A stretch of DNA of 64,000 bases from Aquarana catesbeiana. Taxonomy: Eukaryota; Chordata; Amphibia; Anura; Ranidae. This document shows positions 22,310-33,200 of the stretch, in pieces; position 1 is the first letter of the stretch; each line of letters starts with the position of its first letter. The notes beneath the pieces are model-generated. The model saw only the letters and a list, made by a program, of their open reading frames with translations, was not told the origin of the DNA and did not search any database. Both the position numbers and the translations under genes were made by a program. The stretch is from the NCBI RefSeq assembly GCF_042186555.1, contig NC_133334.1, positions 212,477,332 through 212,541,331 on the forward strand, written 5' to 3'.

Positions 22310-23750
22310 GCCTGATTTGTTTATATGCAATGGTCAGCAGTGATAGATTCCTCCATGTGCACTGCTAGTAAGGTTAGATTTTTAGAACACGTAAAGTGAT
22401 TGTAAACCTCAGATATGAAATATGAATAAAGCATTTCCGTCTATAGTGTTTACTTGTCTCAGTTAATCAACATAATCAATCAACATTATTTTTAATCCTT
22501 ATGTTGCTAGTCTTAGTAAATAGATGGAAAAGTATACCATATTAATTGTTTTAAAGTTTTTTTTTTTACCATTTCTTCAGTTACTTCCTGGTTTCTTGCC
22601 TAGGCAAATTATGTTGGAGTCTTCGGGAGGGGAGGAGGGTTTTTCTCAAATAAGCACACACTTATGCAGGCCTGAGCTAAAGGCAGATGGAATCCAGGAA
22701 GTAAATGTTACATGAATCATTGCCCCTGCTCAAAACGGTTGATGGCCACAAATGCTAGGGGGGTGTTTTTAAAGTGATTTCTCAACAAAATAAAGCATAG
22801 ATAGAGACATGGATGGATGGGGGAGTTTGCTTTGAATATTAAAAATTAATTAGTGTTTTTGGTTTAGTGTAAAGATTGGAACAGCGCTCCCCTAAGTGGT
22901 AAATAAACTTTATATACCTTATGTGTGAACCTTCTGTGATAGGCAGCAATACAATAAATCAATTAACATAATAAAGTAATGACAAAAATTAAAAAGAATA
23001 TTAAAAATGCAAATCATTTAGGTGAAGTCACTCAAACTGTCACTTTAAATAAAAAATACTCCTAATAACATTACAATAGAACATCATCACAGTGGTAGAG
23101 TCCATGAGTGGAACCATACAAACCAATAAAGCAGTAGACTCCAATGGTTAAAAAGTGCAGTCCAAAGACATCCAGAGGATTAGATGGTACAGGGCAGACA
23201 CACAAACACCTTCAGTGTTCCTCCACCTTCACTCTTATGCACTCACCTCCACTTTGGACCTAATACAGGTCACCATGCGCCTTCCACTTTAAGGGGTGTA
23301 AAATCCTCTAGTGGATGGTATTATTCTCTATTGGTACTTGCAATAATCCTGATGGTCCTGGCTCCTGCTAGGTGCTTGCAATATGTCCTATACCAGTCTT
23401 GTGCAGCATTGCTCACATAGAATAGAGAGGACTGACATAGTGCTGAATCCTTATAAAAACTTTAATAAAGGCCAATATAAAATATAAAAACTCACATTTT
23501 GTGGTGCACTGGTACTTGTAAACTCAGATCACATACATGGCACATAAAGGGTGTTGATAGAAAACAAAACAACCAGGATCAAACCTCCTTGTTGTGATGT
23601 CACTAGGCCCCGCACTGACGTATTTCCTGACATGTCATATGACTTCTTCAAAGGAAAAAGTTCCCAGTGACATTCCAGGGCTTTATATAATAAATGGTTA
23701 ACTAATTCATTTGGGTGACATTTTCTTGTGGCCCGCCGCTTCTTCCCTTA
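22310..23750. other. no gene recognised
   Basis: Contains a start resembling the MITE terminus (AAAGTGATTGTAAACC near 22393) without a clear partner, and an AT-rich unique stretch. The segment at 23450-23700 carries AACTTTAATAAAGGCC and GACTTCTTCAAAGG, which look like untranslated retroelement sequence. I could not assign it. Confidence 0.4.
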
Positions 23751-24180
23751 GGCCCCTTTCACACTGGGGCGGTGGGGGCGTCGGCGGTACAACATCGCTA
23801 TTTTTAGCGCTGCTGTACCGTCGTTCTTGCAGTGGTATTCGGCCGCTAGCGGTGCGGTTTTAACCCCCGCTGGCGGCCGAAAAAGGGTTAAAATCCCTCA
23901 TACAGCGCGGCTATAGCCGCGGTATTGCCACGGTATAGCCGCGCTGTCCCATTGATTTCAATGGGCAGGAGCGGTTTAGGAGCGGTGAATACACCGCTCC
24001 TTCACCGCTCCAAAGAAGCGGTTTGCAGGACTTTTTTCACCGTCCTGCCAGCGCACCGCTTCAGTGTGAAAGCCCTCGGGCTTTCACACTGAACAAACAG
24101 CGGAGGCTGTTTAGGAGCGGTTTGCAGGCGGTATTTTTAGCGCAATACCGCCTGCAAACTGCCTCAGTGTGAAAGGGGCC
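23751..24180. mobile_element. foldback MITE, TTTCACACTG family (copy 2)
   Basis: Ends GGCCCCTTTCACACTGGGG and CAGTGTGAAAGGGGCC, flanked by TTA (23748-23750) and ATA (24181-24183). These fit the TWA target-site duplications of PIF/Harbinger elements, so a Harbinger origin is possible. The interior repeats the hairpin series of 21465-21877. Confidence 0.85.
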
Positions 24181-24685
24181 ATAGACTACTATGCGGGTGC
24201 CAGTTCATCATAGTCCTCCCATAAAAAAAGCAAGGGAGGAAGCCACTACTCAAATCTCATACTGGAACACCGGAGGTAAGATGTAAAAACGTTCAGTGCA
24301 GGCTATTGCAGATAGAAGCTACATAAGACTACAGAGGGAGTAATATGTACATAAATAAAAAATAAAGATAAGGGGCCAGCACGCACCCAGTACATAATAG
24401 ATAGTGAAAAGGTAGATACGGGCACCAAGTTTTTATAGCCTGCCCCCAATTCACATATATTAAAATGCGTACTCCAATTTGTAATAGTCCTAACATGCAG
24501 AGGTATGCAAGGACTAGCAGCGGCCAAGGCATAAAAAAAAGTGCATAGAAATGGTAATAAAGATGAAAGATGGAAAACTAGGAATTAATTACCTCAAATA
24601 TTGTAAGCATGTTTATAGTACTAAAAAAGGTATTACTATACCAATGTCCAAGTGTCATTAAAGAGCTTGACAAATTAGATATTGA
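24181..24685. other. no gene recognised
   Basis: AT-rich sequence without a convincing ORF or a repeat that I recognise. Confidence 0.5.
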
Positions 24686-24689
24686 TTAA

Positions 24690-25749
24690 CCCCTTCAGCC
24701 CCGGAAGGATTTGACCCCTTAATGACAAGGCCATTTTTTTGCGATACGGCACTGCGTCCCTTTAACTGACAATTGCGCAATCGTGCGACGCTGTATACAA
24801 ACAAAATCGATGTCCTTTTTTTCCCACAAATAGAGCTTTCTTTTGGTGGTATTTGATCACCTCTGCGGTTTTTATTTTTTGTGCTATATACAAAGAGCCA
24901 CAATTTAAAAAACTTTTTGCTATAATACACATCCAAAAATAAATAAATAAATAAATGTATTCATAGGTTAAGGCCGATATATATTCTTCTACATGTTTTT
25001 GTTATAAACAAAAAATAGCGACATTTTTGAAAAAAAAGCATTATTTTTTTACTTTTTGCTGTAATAAATATCCCCAAAAAATATATAAAAAAACATTTTT
25101 TTTCCCTCAGTTTAGGCCAATATGTATTCTTCTACATATTTTTGGTAAAAAAAATCCCAATAGGCGTATATTGATTGGTTTGCGCAAAAGTTATAGCGTC
25201 TATAAAATAGGGGATAGACTTATGGCATTTTTATTATTTTTATTTTTTTTTTACTAGTAATGGCGGCGATCTGCTATTTTTAGCGGGACTTTGCGGCGGA
25301 CAGATCGGACACTTTTGACACTTTTTTGGGACCATTGACACGTATACAGCGATCAGTGCTATAAATAGCCGCTGATTACTGTATAAATGTCACTGGCAGG
25401 GAAGGGGTTAACACTAGGGGGCGTTTAAGGGGTTTAATGTGTTCCCTCAGCGTGTTCTAACTGTAGGGGAGGTGGGCTGGCAGGGACATGACAGAGATCA
25501 CTGTTCCCGATCACTGGGAACAGTGGATCTCTGTCATGTCTCCTGTCAGAATGGGGATCCGCCTTGTTTACAAAGGCAGATCCCCATTCTGCCTCTGTAT
25601 ACCGTGATCACGGGTCACCGGCGGACATCGAGTCTGCCCGACCCGTGGGTGCGCTGCCACAGCGGGCAGGAGCCGCCGTACAGCTACGGCAATTTGCCTA
25701 GGAGAGTCGACCTGCCGCCATATAATGAGGGCGGCTGGTCGGCAAGCAG
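24690..25749 (+). mobile_element. TTAA-flanked MITE with two different ends
   Basis: TTAA at 24686-24689 is followed by CCCCTTCAGCCCCGGAAGG, and the other end GGTCGGCAAGCAG precedes TTAA (25750-25753). The left half matches the family ending at 15172, while the right end is a different terminus, as if two families had recombined. The segment around 25405 contains CACTAGGGGGCGTTT, a CTCF-like motif. Confidence 0.75.
25411..25426 (+). promoter_or_regulatory. CTCF-like motif inside a MITE
   Basis: ACACTAGGGGGCGTTT on the + strand resembles the vertebrate CTCF core (CCACTAGGGGGCGC type). It points towards three minus-strand motifs at 26785-26851. This is a motif match only; binding is not shown. 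Confidence 0.3.
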
Positions 25750-25980
25750 TTAAACACTCAGTATTCTCGCCATCTTGTGCTCACAAAACATATTACAATT
25801 TAGTATAAGTTCACACAGACATCCTGGAAGCCGGAATCGATCTGTATATATGTACCTACTCTACTAAGTGTAAATCTATGGCTACCTCTATACCCCCTAG
25901 TGGAGAAACAATGTATCCCTGGTCAGTCTGGTCATCCGCACCCCCCCTTCCCCCCGTGGGATGGTCAGCCCTGCACTTAC

Positions 25981-26282
25981 CCCATCTATGGCGCGGGCAG
26001 CCACTGACACACATACCTCCCTGCTGATTGCAGTCGAAGAGGAAGCAGCTAAGGGCCCCGGGCTGACCTCTCCACCACAACTCCAGACACTGCCTCCAGC
26101 TGTTCACCTCCCCGGGAGCCTTCAGGAAGGTGGCCCTGGCCTCCAGGGAGTCCTTGGTATGGAGGATATAGTCCTCCAGCTGGGTAATGTTACACAGATC
26201 CTCCCCCACATCCCCGGCCGGGCCACCACTTCTTGGAGCCGCTGCTGCATGTTTTCCCCCTCGTCCTCCGTGATTTCACTTG
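25981..26282 (-). other. possible decayed protein-coding exon
   Basis: The minus strand shows a pyrimidine-rich tract with GCCTTCAG just before 26282 (acceptor-like) and GTAAGTGC from 25980 (donor-like), framing 302 GC-rich bases. Two frames look protein-like in sequence: one reads ITEDEGENMQQRLQEVVARP, the other GEDLCNITQLEDYILHTKDS and onward through WRQCLELWWRGQ. No single frame is open across the whole interval, so a frameshift would be needed. I do not recognise the protein. It could equally be a chance GC-rich stretch, since an opposite-strand ORF of similar length exists. Confidence 0.25.
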
Positions 26283-26399
26283 CTGAAGGCAAAACTAAAG
26301 GCAGAAAGACCCACAAACAAAGAACAACTGAAGACAGTTGCAGTTAGAGCCTGACAAAGCATCAGAAAGGAGGAAACCCAGTCTTTGGTAATGTCCATG

Positions 26400-26640
26400 G
26401 GTTCCAGACTTCAGGCAGTCATTGCCAATAAAGGAATCTCAACAAAATAATAATGAACGTTTTATTTATGATTAAATTGATTTGTCCAATTACATTTGAG
26501 CCCCTGAAAATGGGGGGACTGTATATAAAAATGCTTGCAATTCCTAAAATTTGTACTTGATATTTATGTTCAACCCCTTGAATTAAAGCTGAAAGTCTGC
26601 ACTTCAAATTAATTTGGATTGTTTAATTTTAATTTTATTC
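26400..26640 (+). mobile_element. Tc1/mariner-like 3' end remnant
   Basis: The stretch with TTTGAGCCCCTGAAAATGGG (about 26491) followed by GTTCAACCCCTTGAATTAAA (about 26570) and CTGAAAGTCTGCACTTCAAA resembles the 3' non-coding end of vertebrate Tc1-type elements as I remember them. No transposase is present. The identification rests on memory of the family, not on an alignment. Confidence 0.5.
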
Positions 26641-26654
26641 TGGTGGCATACATG

Positions 26655-26696
26655 AGAGAGAGAGCTGTGCATGATGTCATGCACAGCTCTCTCTCT
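26655..26696. repeat. perfect 20-bp-arm palindrome
   Basis: AGAGAGAGAGCTGTGCATGA, two bases, then its exact reverse complement. In many TTAA MITEs a GC-rich hairpin sits near this position, so it may be part of a neighbouring element. Confidence 0.95.
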
Positions 26697-26778
26697 GTGA
26701 TCGAGAACAGTGATCACTGTCCTGTGTGTTCAAGCCCAGCCCCCTCACAATTAGAATCACTCCTTAGGACACACTTAA

Positions 26779-27428
26779 CCCCTTCACTGCCCCCTAGTGG
26801 TTAACCCCTTCACTGCCCCCTAGTGGTTAACCCCTTCACTGCCCCTAGTGGTTAACCCCTTCACTGCCAGTGTCATTTACACAGTAATCAATGCATTTTT
26901 AATCGCACTGATCGCTGTATAAATGACAATGGTCCCAAAAATGTGTCAAAAATTTCCGATTGTGTCCGCCATAATGTCGCAGTTCCAATAAAAATCGCAG
27001 ATCGCCGCCATTACTAATAAAAAAAATTAAAAATAAAAATGCCATAAAACTATCCCCTATTTTGTAGATGCTATAAATCGCTTATTGCGATTTTTTTTCT
27101 ACCAAAAATATGTAGAAGAATACATATCGGCCTAAACGGAGGAAAAAAAAAAATGTTAATATATTTTTGGGGGATATTTATTATAGCAAAAACTAAAAAA
27201 TACTGCATTTTTGTTTTCAAAATTGTTGCTTTTTTTTTTTTGTTTATAGCACAAAAAATAAAAACCGCAGAGGCGATCAAATACCACCAAAAGAAAGCTC
27301 TATTTGTGGGAAAAAAAGGACGTCAATTTTGTTTGGGTACAGCGTCGTTGTCAGTTAAAGTGAGGCAGTGCCGAACTGCAAAAAACGCTCTGGTCTTTGG
27401 ACAGCCAAATTGTCTGGGGCTGAATTGG
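26779..27428 (+). mobile_element. TTAA MITE with tandem left end
   Basis: The left end TTAACCCCTTCACTGCC occurs four times in a row (TTAA at 26775, 26801, 26827 and 26852), about 26 bp apart. The body matches, in inverse orientation, segments of 24690-25749 (CCAAAAATATGTAGAAG, CAAATACCACCAAAAGAAAG). It ends GGGGCTGAATTGG then TTAA (27429-27432). Confidence 0.8.
26785..26851 (-). promoter_or_regulatory. three tandem CTCF-like motifs
   Basis: On the minus strand, CCACTAGGGGGCAGTG occurs at 26785-26800 and 26811-26826, and a one-base-shorter version at 26837-26851. These match the vertebrate CTCF core closely. They are about 3.3 kb upstream of the TMED10 start codon and are part of the MITE's repeated left end. 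Function is not shown. Confidence 0.35.
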
Positions 27429-27591
27429 TTAATGTTTGATTCTTTAAATGACCACAGCCCTTGTCAGGTCCCGGCAATGATCAGCATGCCCACCCTACCA
27501 TTACATGTGTATTTGTGTAAATTACTGCAAATGTAAAAAAAAAAAACAATTTTCTTTTTGATGGCTCTGTGTTACTGATCTTTGTTCCTAA

Positions 27592-27824
27592 GGCCTGGTT
27601 CACACCTATGCATTTTTTAGTGCATTTTCAGTTTTGCAGAAACACACTACAGTCCATTTAACATGGTTTCCTATGGATCACATTCACATCTGTGCATTTT
27701 ATGGAAAGGGTCAGGGACTTTTTTCTGGTTTTTTGTTCCATAGACTTCAATGGATCAAAAAGGTGTATTGAAAAATGCAAAATGCACCTGGAATATGCAA
27801 AACTGCATAGGTATGAACCAGGCC
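27592..27824. mobile_element. foldback MITE, GTTCACACC family (copy 1)
   Basis: Inverted ends GGCCTGGTTCACACCTATGC and GCATAGGTATGAACCAGGCC enclose a short interior with CATGGTTTCCTATGG. The same family is seen at 32198-32433, 33037-33183 and, in pieces, at 31643, 43303 and elsewhere. Confidence 0.85.
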
Positions 27825-28185
27825 CAAGACTCCATTCACACCTCATGGTTTGGAATCCGCAATTGCTGCACAATGCGCATTTGGGTGCCATTATTATTTA
27901 ATGGCACCCCAAACGCGATGCGATTCTGCCACAATTTTCATGCGTCAGGATGGCGCATCAATCATGGCAAACAATGTCTTTAGAAATCACAGAAGGTTCG
28001 TGCTTAGGGCAGCCTATTCAAGTGAATGTACTGGCGCTATGTGACACTCAAAATCGTTTGAGAATTGCTCTTTGAACGCTCCAGATACATGATATGTGAA
28101 CAGGGCTTTAGACAACAATATATCTATGTCCAGATCAGTAAACGTGCCGTTTTTCACTCCTGTATGCAAGAGACCTTTGCCACAG
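27825..28185. other. decayed foldback-like segment
   Basis: CCATTCACACCTCATGG at the left and ATGTGAACAGGGCTTTAG (about 28093) at the right look like eroded ends of another GTTCACACC-type element. There is no ORF of interest. Confidence 0.45.
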
Positions 28186-28489
28186 TTGCCAACAGTCCCG
28201 ATTTTCCCGGGACAATCCCGATTTTGGGACCCTCGTCCCGATCGGAGGCTGTCCCGAATCGGGATTTGCCCAGGGAAATTCGGGAATGTTTGCATTCTTC
28301 ATTTTTTTGCAACAGGCTTCAGAAAAATGGCGGCCGGTCCCGCCGCTGCCGCTAGAACGCTCCCCCTTGTGTTCAGTAGAAAGAGGAAGGGGGCTCGATC
28401 CGTGCAGCCAATGAATCGGCTTCTCCTCTCGCACGGATCGCCCCCTCCCCACTCCACTGAACACACGGCGCCGGCGGCCGCTGTAATGT

Positions 28490-28945
28490 AATGTGCTGGG
28501 GCCTGGGGGTGTTATGGGAGGGGGGTCTGCACTGAGGGGGGTCTGCCGAGGGCTTCTGCATTGATGGAGGGGGATCTGCACTGAGGGGGCCTGCATTGAT
28601 AGAGGGGGCCTGCATTGATGGAGGGGGGCCTGCATTGATGGAGGGGGGTCTGCACTGAGGACGTCTGCATTGATGGAGGGGGGTCTGCACTGATGGGGGG
28701 TCTGCACTGAGGGGGTCTGCATTGATGGGGGTCTGCACTGAGGGGGCCTGCATTGATGGAGGGGGGTCTGCACTGAGGGGGTCTGCGCTGATGGAGGGGG
28801 GTCTGCACTGAGGGCATCTGCATTGATGGAGGGGGGTCTGCACTTAGGGGGTCTGCACTGATGGAGGGGGTCTGCACTGAGGGAGTCTGCACTGATGGAG
28901 GGGGTCTGCACTGAGGGGGTCTGCACTGAGGGTGTCTATACTGAC
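28490..28945. repeat. GGGTCTGCACTGA minisatellite
   Basis: A degenerate tandem repeat alternating GGGGTCTGCACTGAG and TGCATTGATGGAGGGGG, with a composite period of about 30-40 bp. It is strongly G-rich on the + strand. Long minus-strand ORFs (Gln, Thr, Pro, Ser, Ala-rich) arise only from the repeat. Confidence 0.9.
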
Positions 28946-29280
28946 TCTGCTGGGGGCACCTGATGCGAGGACGGACTCTGCTGGGGGCACCTGATGCGAG
29001 GACGGACTCTGCTGGGGGCACCTGATGCGAGGACGGACTCTGCTGGGGGCACATGATGCGAGGACGGACTCTGCTGGGGGCACCTGTGTGGACTCTGCTG
29101 GAGACCCCTGATGCAAGGACGGACTCTGCTGGAGACCCCTGATGCAAGGACGGACTCTGCTGGGGGCACCTGATGCAAGGACGGACTCTGCTGGGGACCC
29201 CTGATGCAAGGACGGACTCTGCTGGGGGCACCTGATGCAAGGACAGACTCTGCTGGTGGCACCTGATGCAAGGATAGCCT
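28946..29280. repeat. 30-bp minisatellite
   Basis: About eleven copies of GACGGACTCTGCTGGGGGCA plus CCTGATGCGAG (later CCTGATGCAAG), with two shortened units near 29080-29130. The four leftmost units carry GCGAG or the variant ACATGATGCGAG, those to the right GCAAG. Confidence 0.92.
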
Positions 29281-29929
29281 CTGCTTGTGGCAGGCGACGT
29301 GGCTAGTGACACGCTCAGAGATCCCACTGATTCGCCATTATGGTGAGTTGAGTTGAATGATTTAATTTTAAATTACAATGTAATAATAGAAATAATGCGC
29401 TTCAATCATCCTGACACCATAACAATCATGGTGCTGGGATGATTGAAGTGTTAACACCAGGTGTTTGGGGTATCTTTATCTGATGATTGTTAAACTTTCT
29501 AGAATACACATATTTCTATTGTTGTATAGGATCTGGGGCTGCTGTCCCTTCATTCCTCTCCCCCTCTTTCCCTCTCCATCCCTCATTCATCTCAGACTCT
29601 AACCACACCCCCTTTGAGACACGCCCATTTAAGCCACACCCACCATTTCACATAAACCACGCCCAGTTTTATTTTTTGCTAAGTTGCGCCTATAAACAAA
29701 TGCCCCGCCCCCTAATTATTATATGGCTCCGCCTACAGCCAAAAAAGTGTCCCACATTTTTTTTTTTGCAATGTTGGCAACTATGCCTTTGCTTTTTAAA
29801 TATTTATTATTTTAAAAGATGGACTGTGCTTCCACAGGTTCCCAGTGACATTTTTCCACCCTCTAATAAACGCTCCCTGTGTCAGTTGATGACATTGGCT
29901 ATTGGTAAAGCTGAGTTGTTCCAGTGAGA

Positions 29930-30121
29930 GTCTTATCACCTGACCATCTTTAGAGCGGGAAGGAATGCGGAACTCTCCATTAGAACACAGCAACAACCAA
30001 TGGGCGATATGAGAGCGAGGCGTGGAACGCAGATGGTACACGACATCGGAAATCAGCCTTCAGTCTTGTCTCTTAGCAACCCGGCAGCCCTACCTGCTGC
30101 TGCTACCGCCGCTCTGTAGAC
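29930..30121 (+). promoter_or_regulatory. probable TMED10 promoter and 5' UTR
   Basis: Directly upstream of the TMED10 start codon and more GC-rich than its surroundings. A CCAAT box with flanking GGGCG lies at 29997-30006. No TATA box is evident. A CTGCTGCTGCTACCGCCGC run lies just before the ATG, as in many housekeeping 5' UTRs. The start context GACATGG has purines at -3 and +4. The transcription start is not determined. Confidence 0.55.
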
Positions 30122-30298
30122 ATGGTGAGCCTTCTGCAGCTCCTGCTTCCCTGCCTTGTCCTAGTCGGAGCCGGGGCCATCTCCTTCCATCTGCCCGGTG
30201 ATAGCAAGAAGTGCCTGAAAGAGGAGATCCACAAAGATGTGCTGGTGACAGGGGAGTACGATGTGTCCGAGCAACCGGGGATCGTCACACACCTCAAG
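30122..30298 (+). CDS. tmed10: TMED10 exon 1
   Basis: 59 codons, phase 0 at the donor (AAG then GTATCC). Encodes the signal peptide and the beginning of the GOLD domain (CLKEEIHKDVLVTGEY). Reading through the donor gives a longer ORF to 30439 that is intronic. Confidence 0.97.
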
Positions 30299-33200
30299 GT
30301 ATCCCTATGTGACGTGTACAAGTACCGAGCACCGCTCTGCTGTGTCTGTGATGAGTTGTGTGCTGGGGTCAGAGATCCGACGATTCCCACTCATTGTCCT
30401 TTGTGTCATGAGATCCCTCACATCAAATGGGTTCTGTAAAATCAGTTCTATCCGGATGTGATGTACTGCTATGCTGCAGCAGGTAGGTAGGCGATCAGCA
30501 AACATGGCAGGCAGGTAAGTGATCATCACACATGGGAGGTAGGTAGGCGATCATCACACATGGCAGGCAGGTAGGTGATCATCACACATGGCAGGTAGGT
30601 AGGCGATCATCACACATGGCAGGTAGGTAGGCGATCATCACACATGGCAGGTAGGTAGGCGATCATCACACATGGCAGGTAGGTAGGCGATCATCACACA
30701 TGGCAGGTAGGTAGGCGATCATCACACATGGCAGGTAGGTAGGTAGGCGATCATCACACATGGCAGGTAGGTAGGGGATCATCACACATGTCAGGTAGGT
30801 AGGTAGGCGATCATCACACATGTCAGGTAGGTAGGTAGGCGATCATCACACATGTCAGGCAGGTAGGCGATCATCACACATGGCAGGTAGGTAGGTAGGC
30901 GATCATCACACATGTCAGGCAGGTAGGCGATCATCACACATGGCAGGTAGGTAGGTAGGCGATCATCACACATGGTAGGTAGGTAGGCGATCATCACACA
31001 TGGCAGGTAGGTAGGCGATCATCACACATGGCAGGTAGGTAGGCGATCATCACACATGGCAGGTAGGTAGGTAGGCGATCATCATACATGGCAGGTAGGC
31101 GATCATCACACATGTCAGGTAGGTAGGCGATCATCATACATGTCAGGCAGGTAGGCGATCATCACACATGGCAGGTAGGTAGGCGATCATCATACATGTC
31201 AGGCAGGTAGGCGATCATCACACATGGCAGGTAGGTAGGCGATCATCACACATGTCGGGTAGGTAGGTAGGCGATCATCACACATGGCAGGTAGGTAGGT
31301 AGGCGATCATCACACATGGCAGGTAGGTAGGTAGGCGATCATCACACATGTCAGGTAGGTAGGTAGGCGATCATCACACATGTCAGGTAGGTAGGCGATC
31401 ATCACACATGTCAGGTAGGTAGGTAGGCGATCATCACACGTCAGGTAGGTAGGTAGGCGATCATCATACATGGCAGGTAGGTGATCATCACACAAGTCAG
31501 GTAGGTAGATGATCATCACACACGTCGGGCTGGGTTTACAGTCAATGAAGGGCAGTTCACACCTGATTGCAGTGCGTTTTTTATTTTTTGTGTGTGTTGG
31601 ATCTACATTAAGCAGCGTATTCAAAACGCATCAGCTGCAAGGCCTGGTGCACACCTATGCGTGTTCAGTCCATTTAACATAGTTTCCTATGGGTCACGTT
31701 CTTATCTTTGCGTTTTTTGAAAAGGGTCAGGGCCAGTTCACACCATAGAAACAACGTCCAGATGCATTTCGGCATGCACATTTTTTTTATGTGTTTTTGG
31801 TGCCTTTCAGTGCAAAACAAATTGCACTCCTGTGACCCCTAGGAGAAGCTCAGGCTTCCTTGGGGGTCACCTTTAAGGCTACATAAACACTACAGCGTTT
31901 TGACACCTCAAATTGCGGTGCGGTAAATCGTGCTGCAATCACGGCAACCCGCATCGTAGGACGCATGCCGCCCAAAAGTAGCTCCTGAACTATTTTTGGG
32001 TGACATGCGCCCTGCGATTGCAGCACATCTTATCGCGCGGCAGACCCGCAACGCAATTTGAGGTGTCATACAAATGAATGGCCTCTCAAATGCGAGTCCC
32101 GCGATTTGCCATTCACACCTTGGCGCTGTCAAATCGCAGGCAGATCCGCAGCAAATCTGCCCACGATTCAAAACGCTGTAGTGTGGATGCAGCCTTAGGC
32201 CTGGTTCACACCTATGCATTTTTAATGCGTTTTCAGTTTTGCAGAAACACACTGCAGTCCATTTAACATGGTTGCCTATGGATCACATTCACATCTGTGC
32301 ATTTTATGGAAAGGGTCAGGGACTTTTTTTTTTATGTTTTTGGGTTCCATAGACTTCAATGGATCAAAAACGTGTATTGAAAAATGCAAAATGCACTTGG
32401 GATATGCAAACCTGCATAGGTGTGAACCGCGGCTAAATGGAGACGTGCATTCTGGTGCGTTCCAGTGCGTTTTTGATGGTTTTACTGCGTTTCAGTTCAG
32501 TGTAGAAAAAATGCAGCATGTTCTACTTTTGTTTACTGCAACTGACCACACTGGTTTGAACTATGCCATTGGAAACCATATGATCTACTATCCATGTGTT
32601 TCTGGTGCAGAAAAAAACGCCCTGGACTGCATGTTGTGTGGACAACCCCTCAGGGACCTTTTTTTTTCCAGTTCACACCACAAAAATGTCCTCCATGTCC
32701 GTTCTGTATCCATTTCTGCATGCGCATTTTTGACACGCTCCAGTGAGTTTCTGGATGCGCGTCAGATGCTTTTTTTTATTGTTTTTATTCTCTTGATTTC
32801 TTTCACAGTACTGGAGCATTTTTGGTGCATTCTGGTGCGTTTTTCCACATTTCAGTGCCGTAAAAATGCAGCATGTTCTACTTTTTTTTTTTTTTTCTGG
32901 AACTGCAAACACTGGTGTGAACTATGCCATTTGAAACCATATAACCTACTTTCCATGCATTTTTTTTTTTTTTTTTTTATGCAAAAAAGACTGGACTGCA
33001 TGTGGTGTGAACTGGCCCTCCAGCAGCAATTCCCTAAGCCTGATTCACACCTAGGCATTTTTAGTGCTTTTTGCATTTTGCAGATTTGCACTACAGTACC
33101 TTTAACATGGTTTCCTATGGAACACGTTCTGTAGTGCAAATCTGCAAAATGCACTAAAAATGCATAGGTGTGAATCCAGCCTTACACTTCAATGGAAACA

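Larger units (their letters stand above)
28186..29782. mobile_element. terminal-inverted-repeat element filled with minisatellites
   Basis: AGTTGCCAACAGTCCCG at the left and TGCAATGTTGGCAACT at the right form inverted ends about 1.6 kb apart. Next to the left end are nested inverted motifs (TCCCGATTTTCCCGGGA, GGGATTTGCCCAGGG). The interior holds two minisatellites. I could not find a clean target-site duplication, so the class is unknown; hAT is possible. Confidence 0.55.

Noticed and set aside
25961..26347. 128-residue + strand ORF
   Set aside because: It is opposite the candidate exon and contains nothing recognisable; GC-rich DNA opens several frames here.
28946..29280. Regular 30-bp repeats resembling a CRISPR array
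   Set aside because: There are no unique spacers between units, and the genome is a vertebrate one.
28135..29327. Minus-strand ORFs of up to 271 residues rich in Gln, Thr, Pro and Ser
   Set aside because: They exist only because of the two minisatellites; several frames are open at once, which is typical of tandem repeats.
30122..30439. 105-residue ORF as a complete gene
   Set aside because: It is TMED10 exon 1 read through its splice donor at 30299.
32268..33134. 288-residue + strand ORF
   Set aside because: It runs through eroded foldback repeats and long T runs that give Phe stretches; no domain is recognised.
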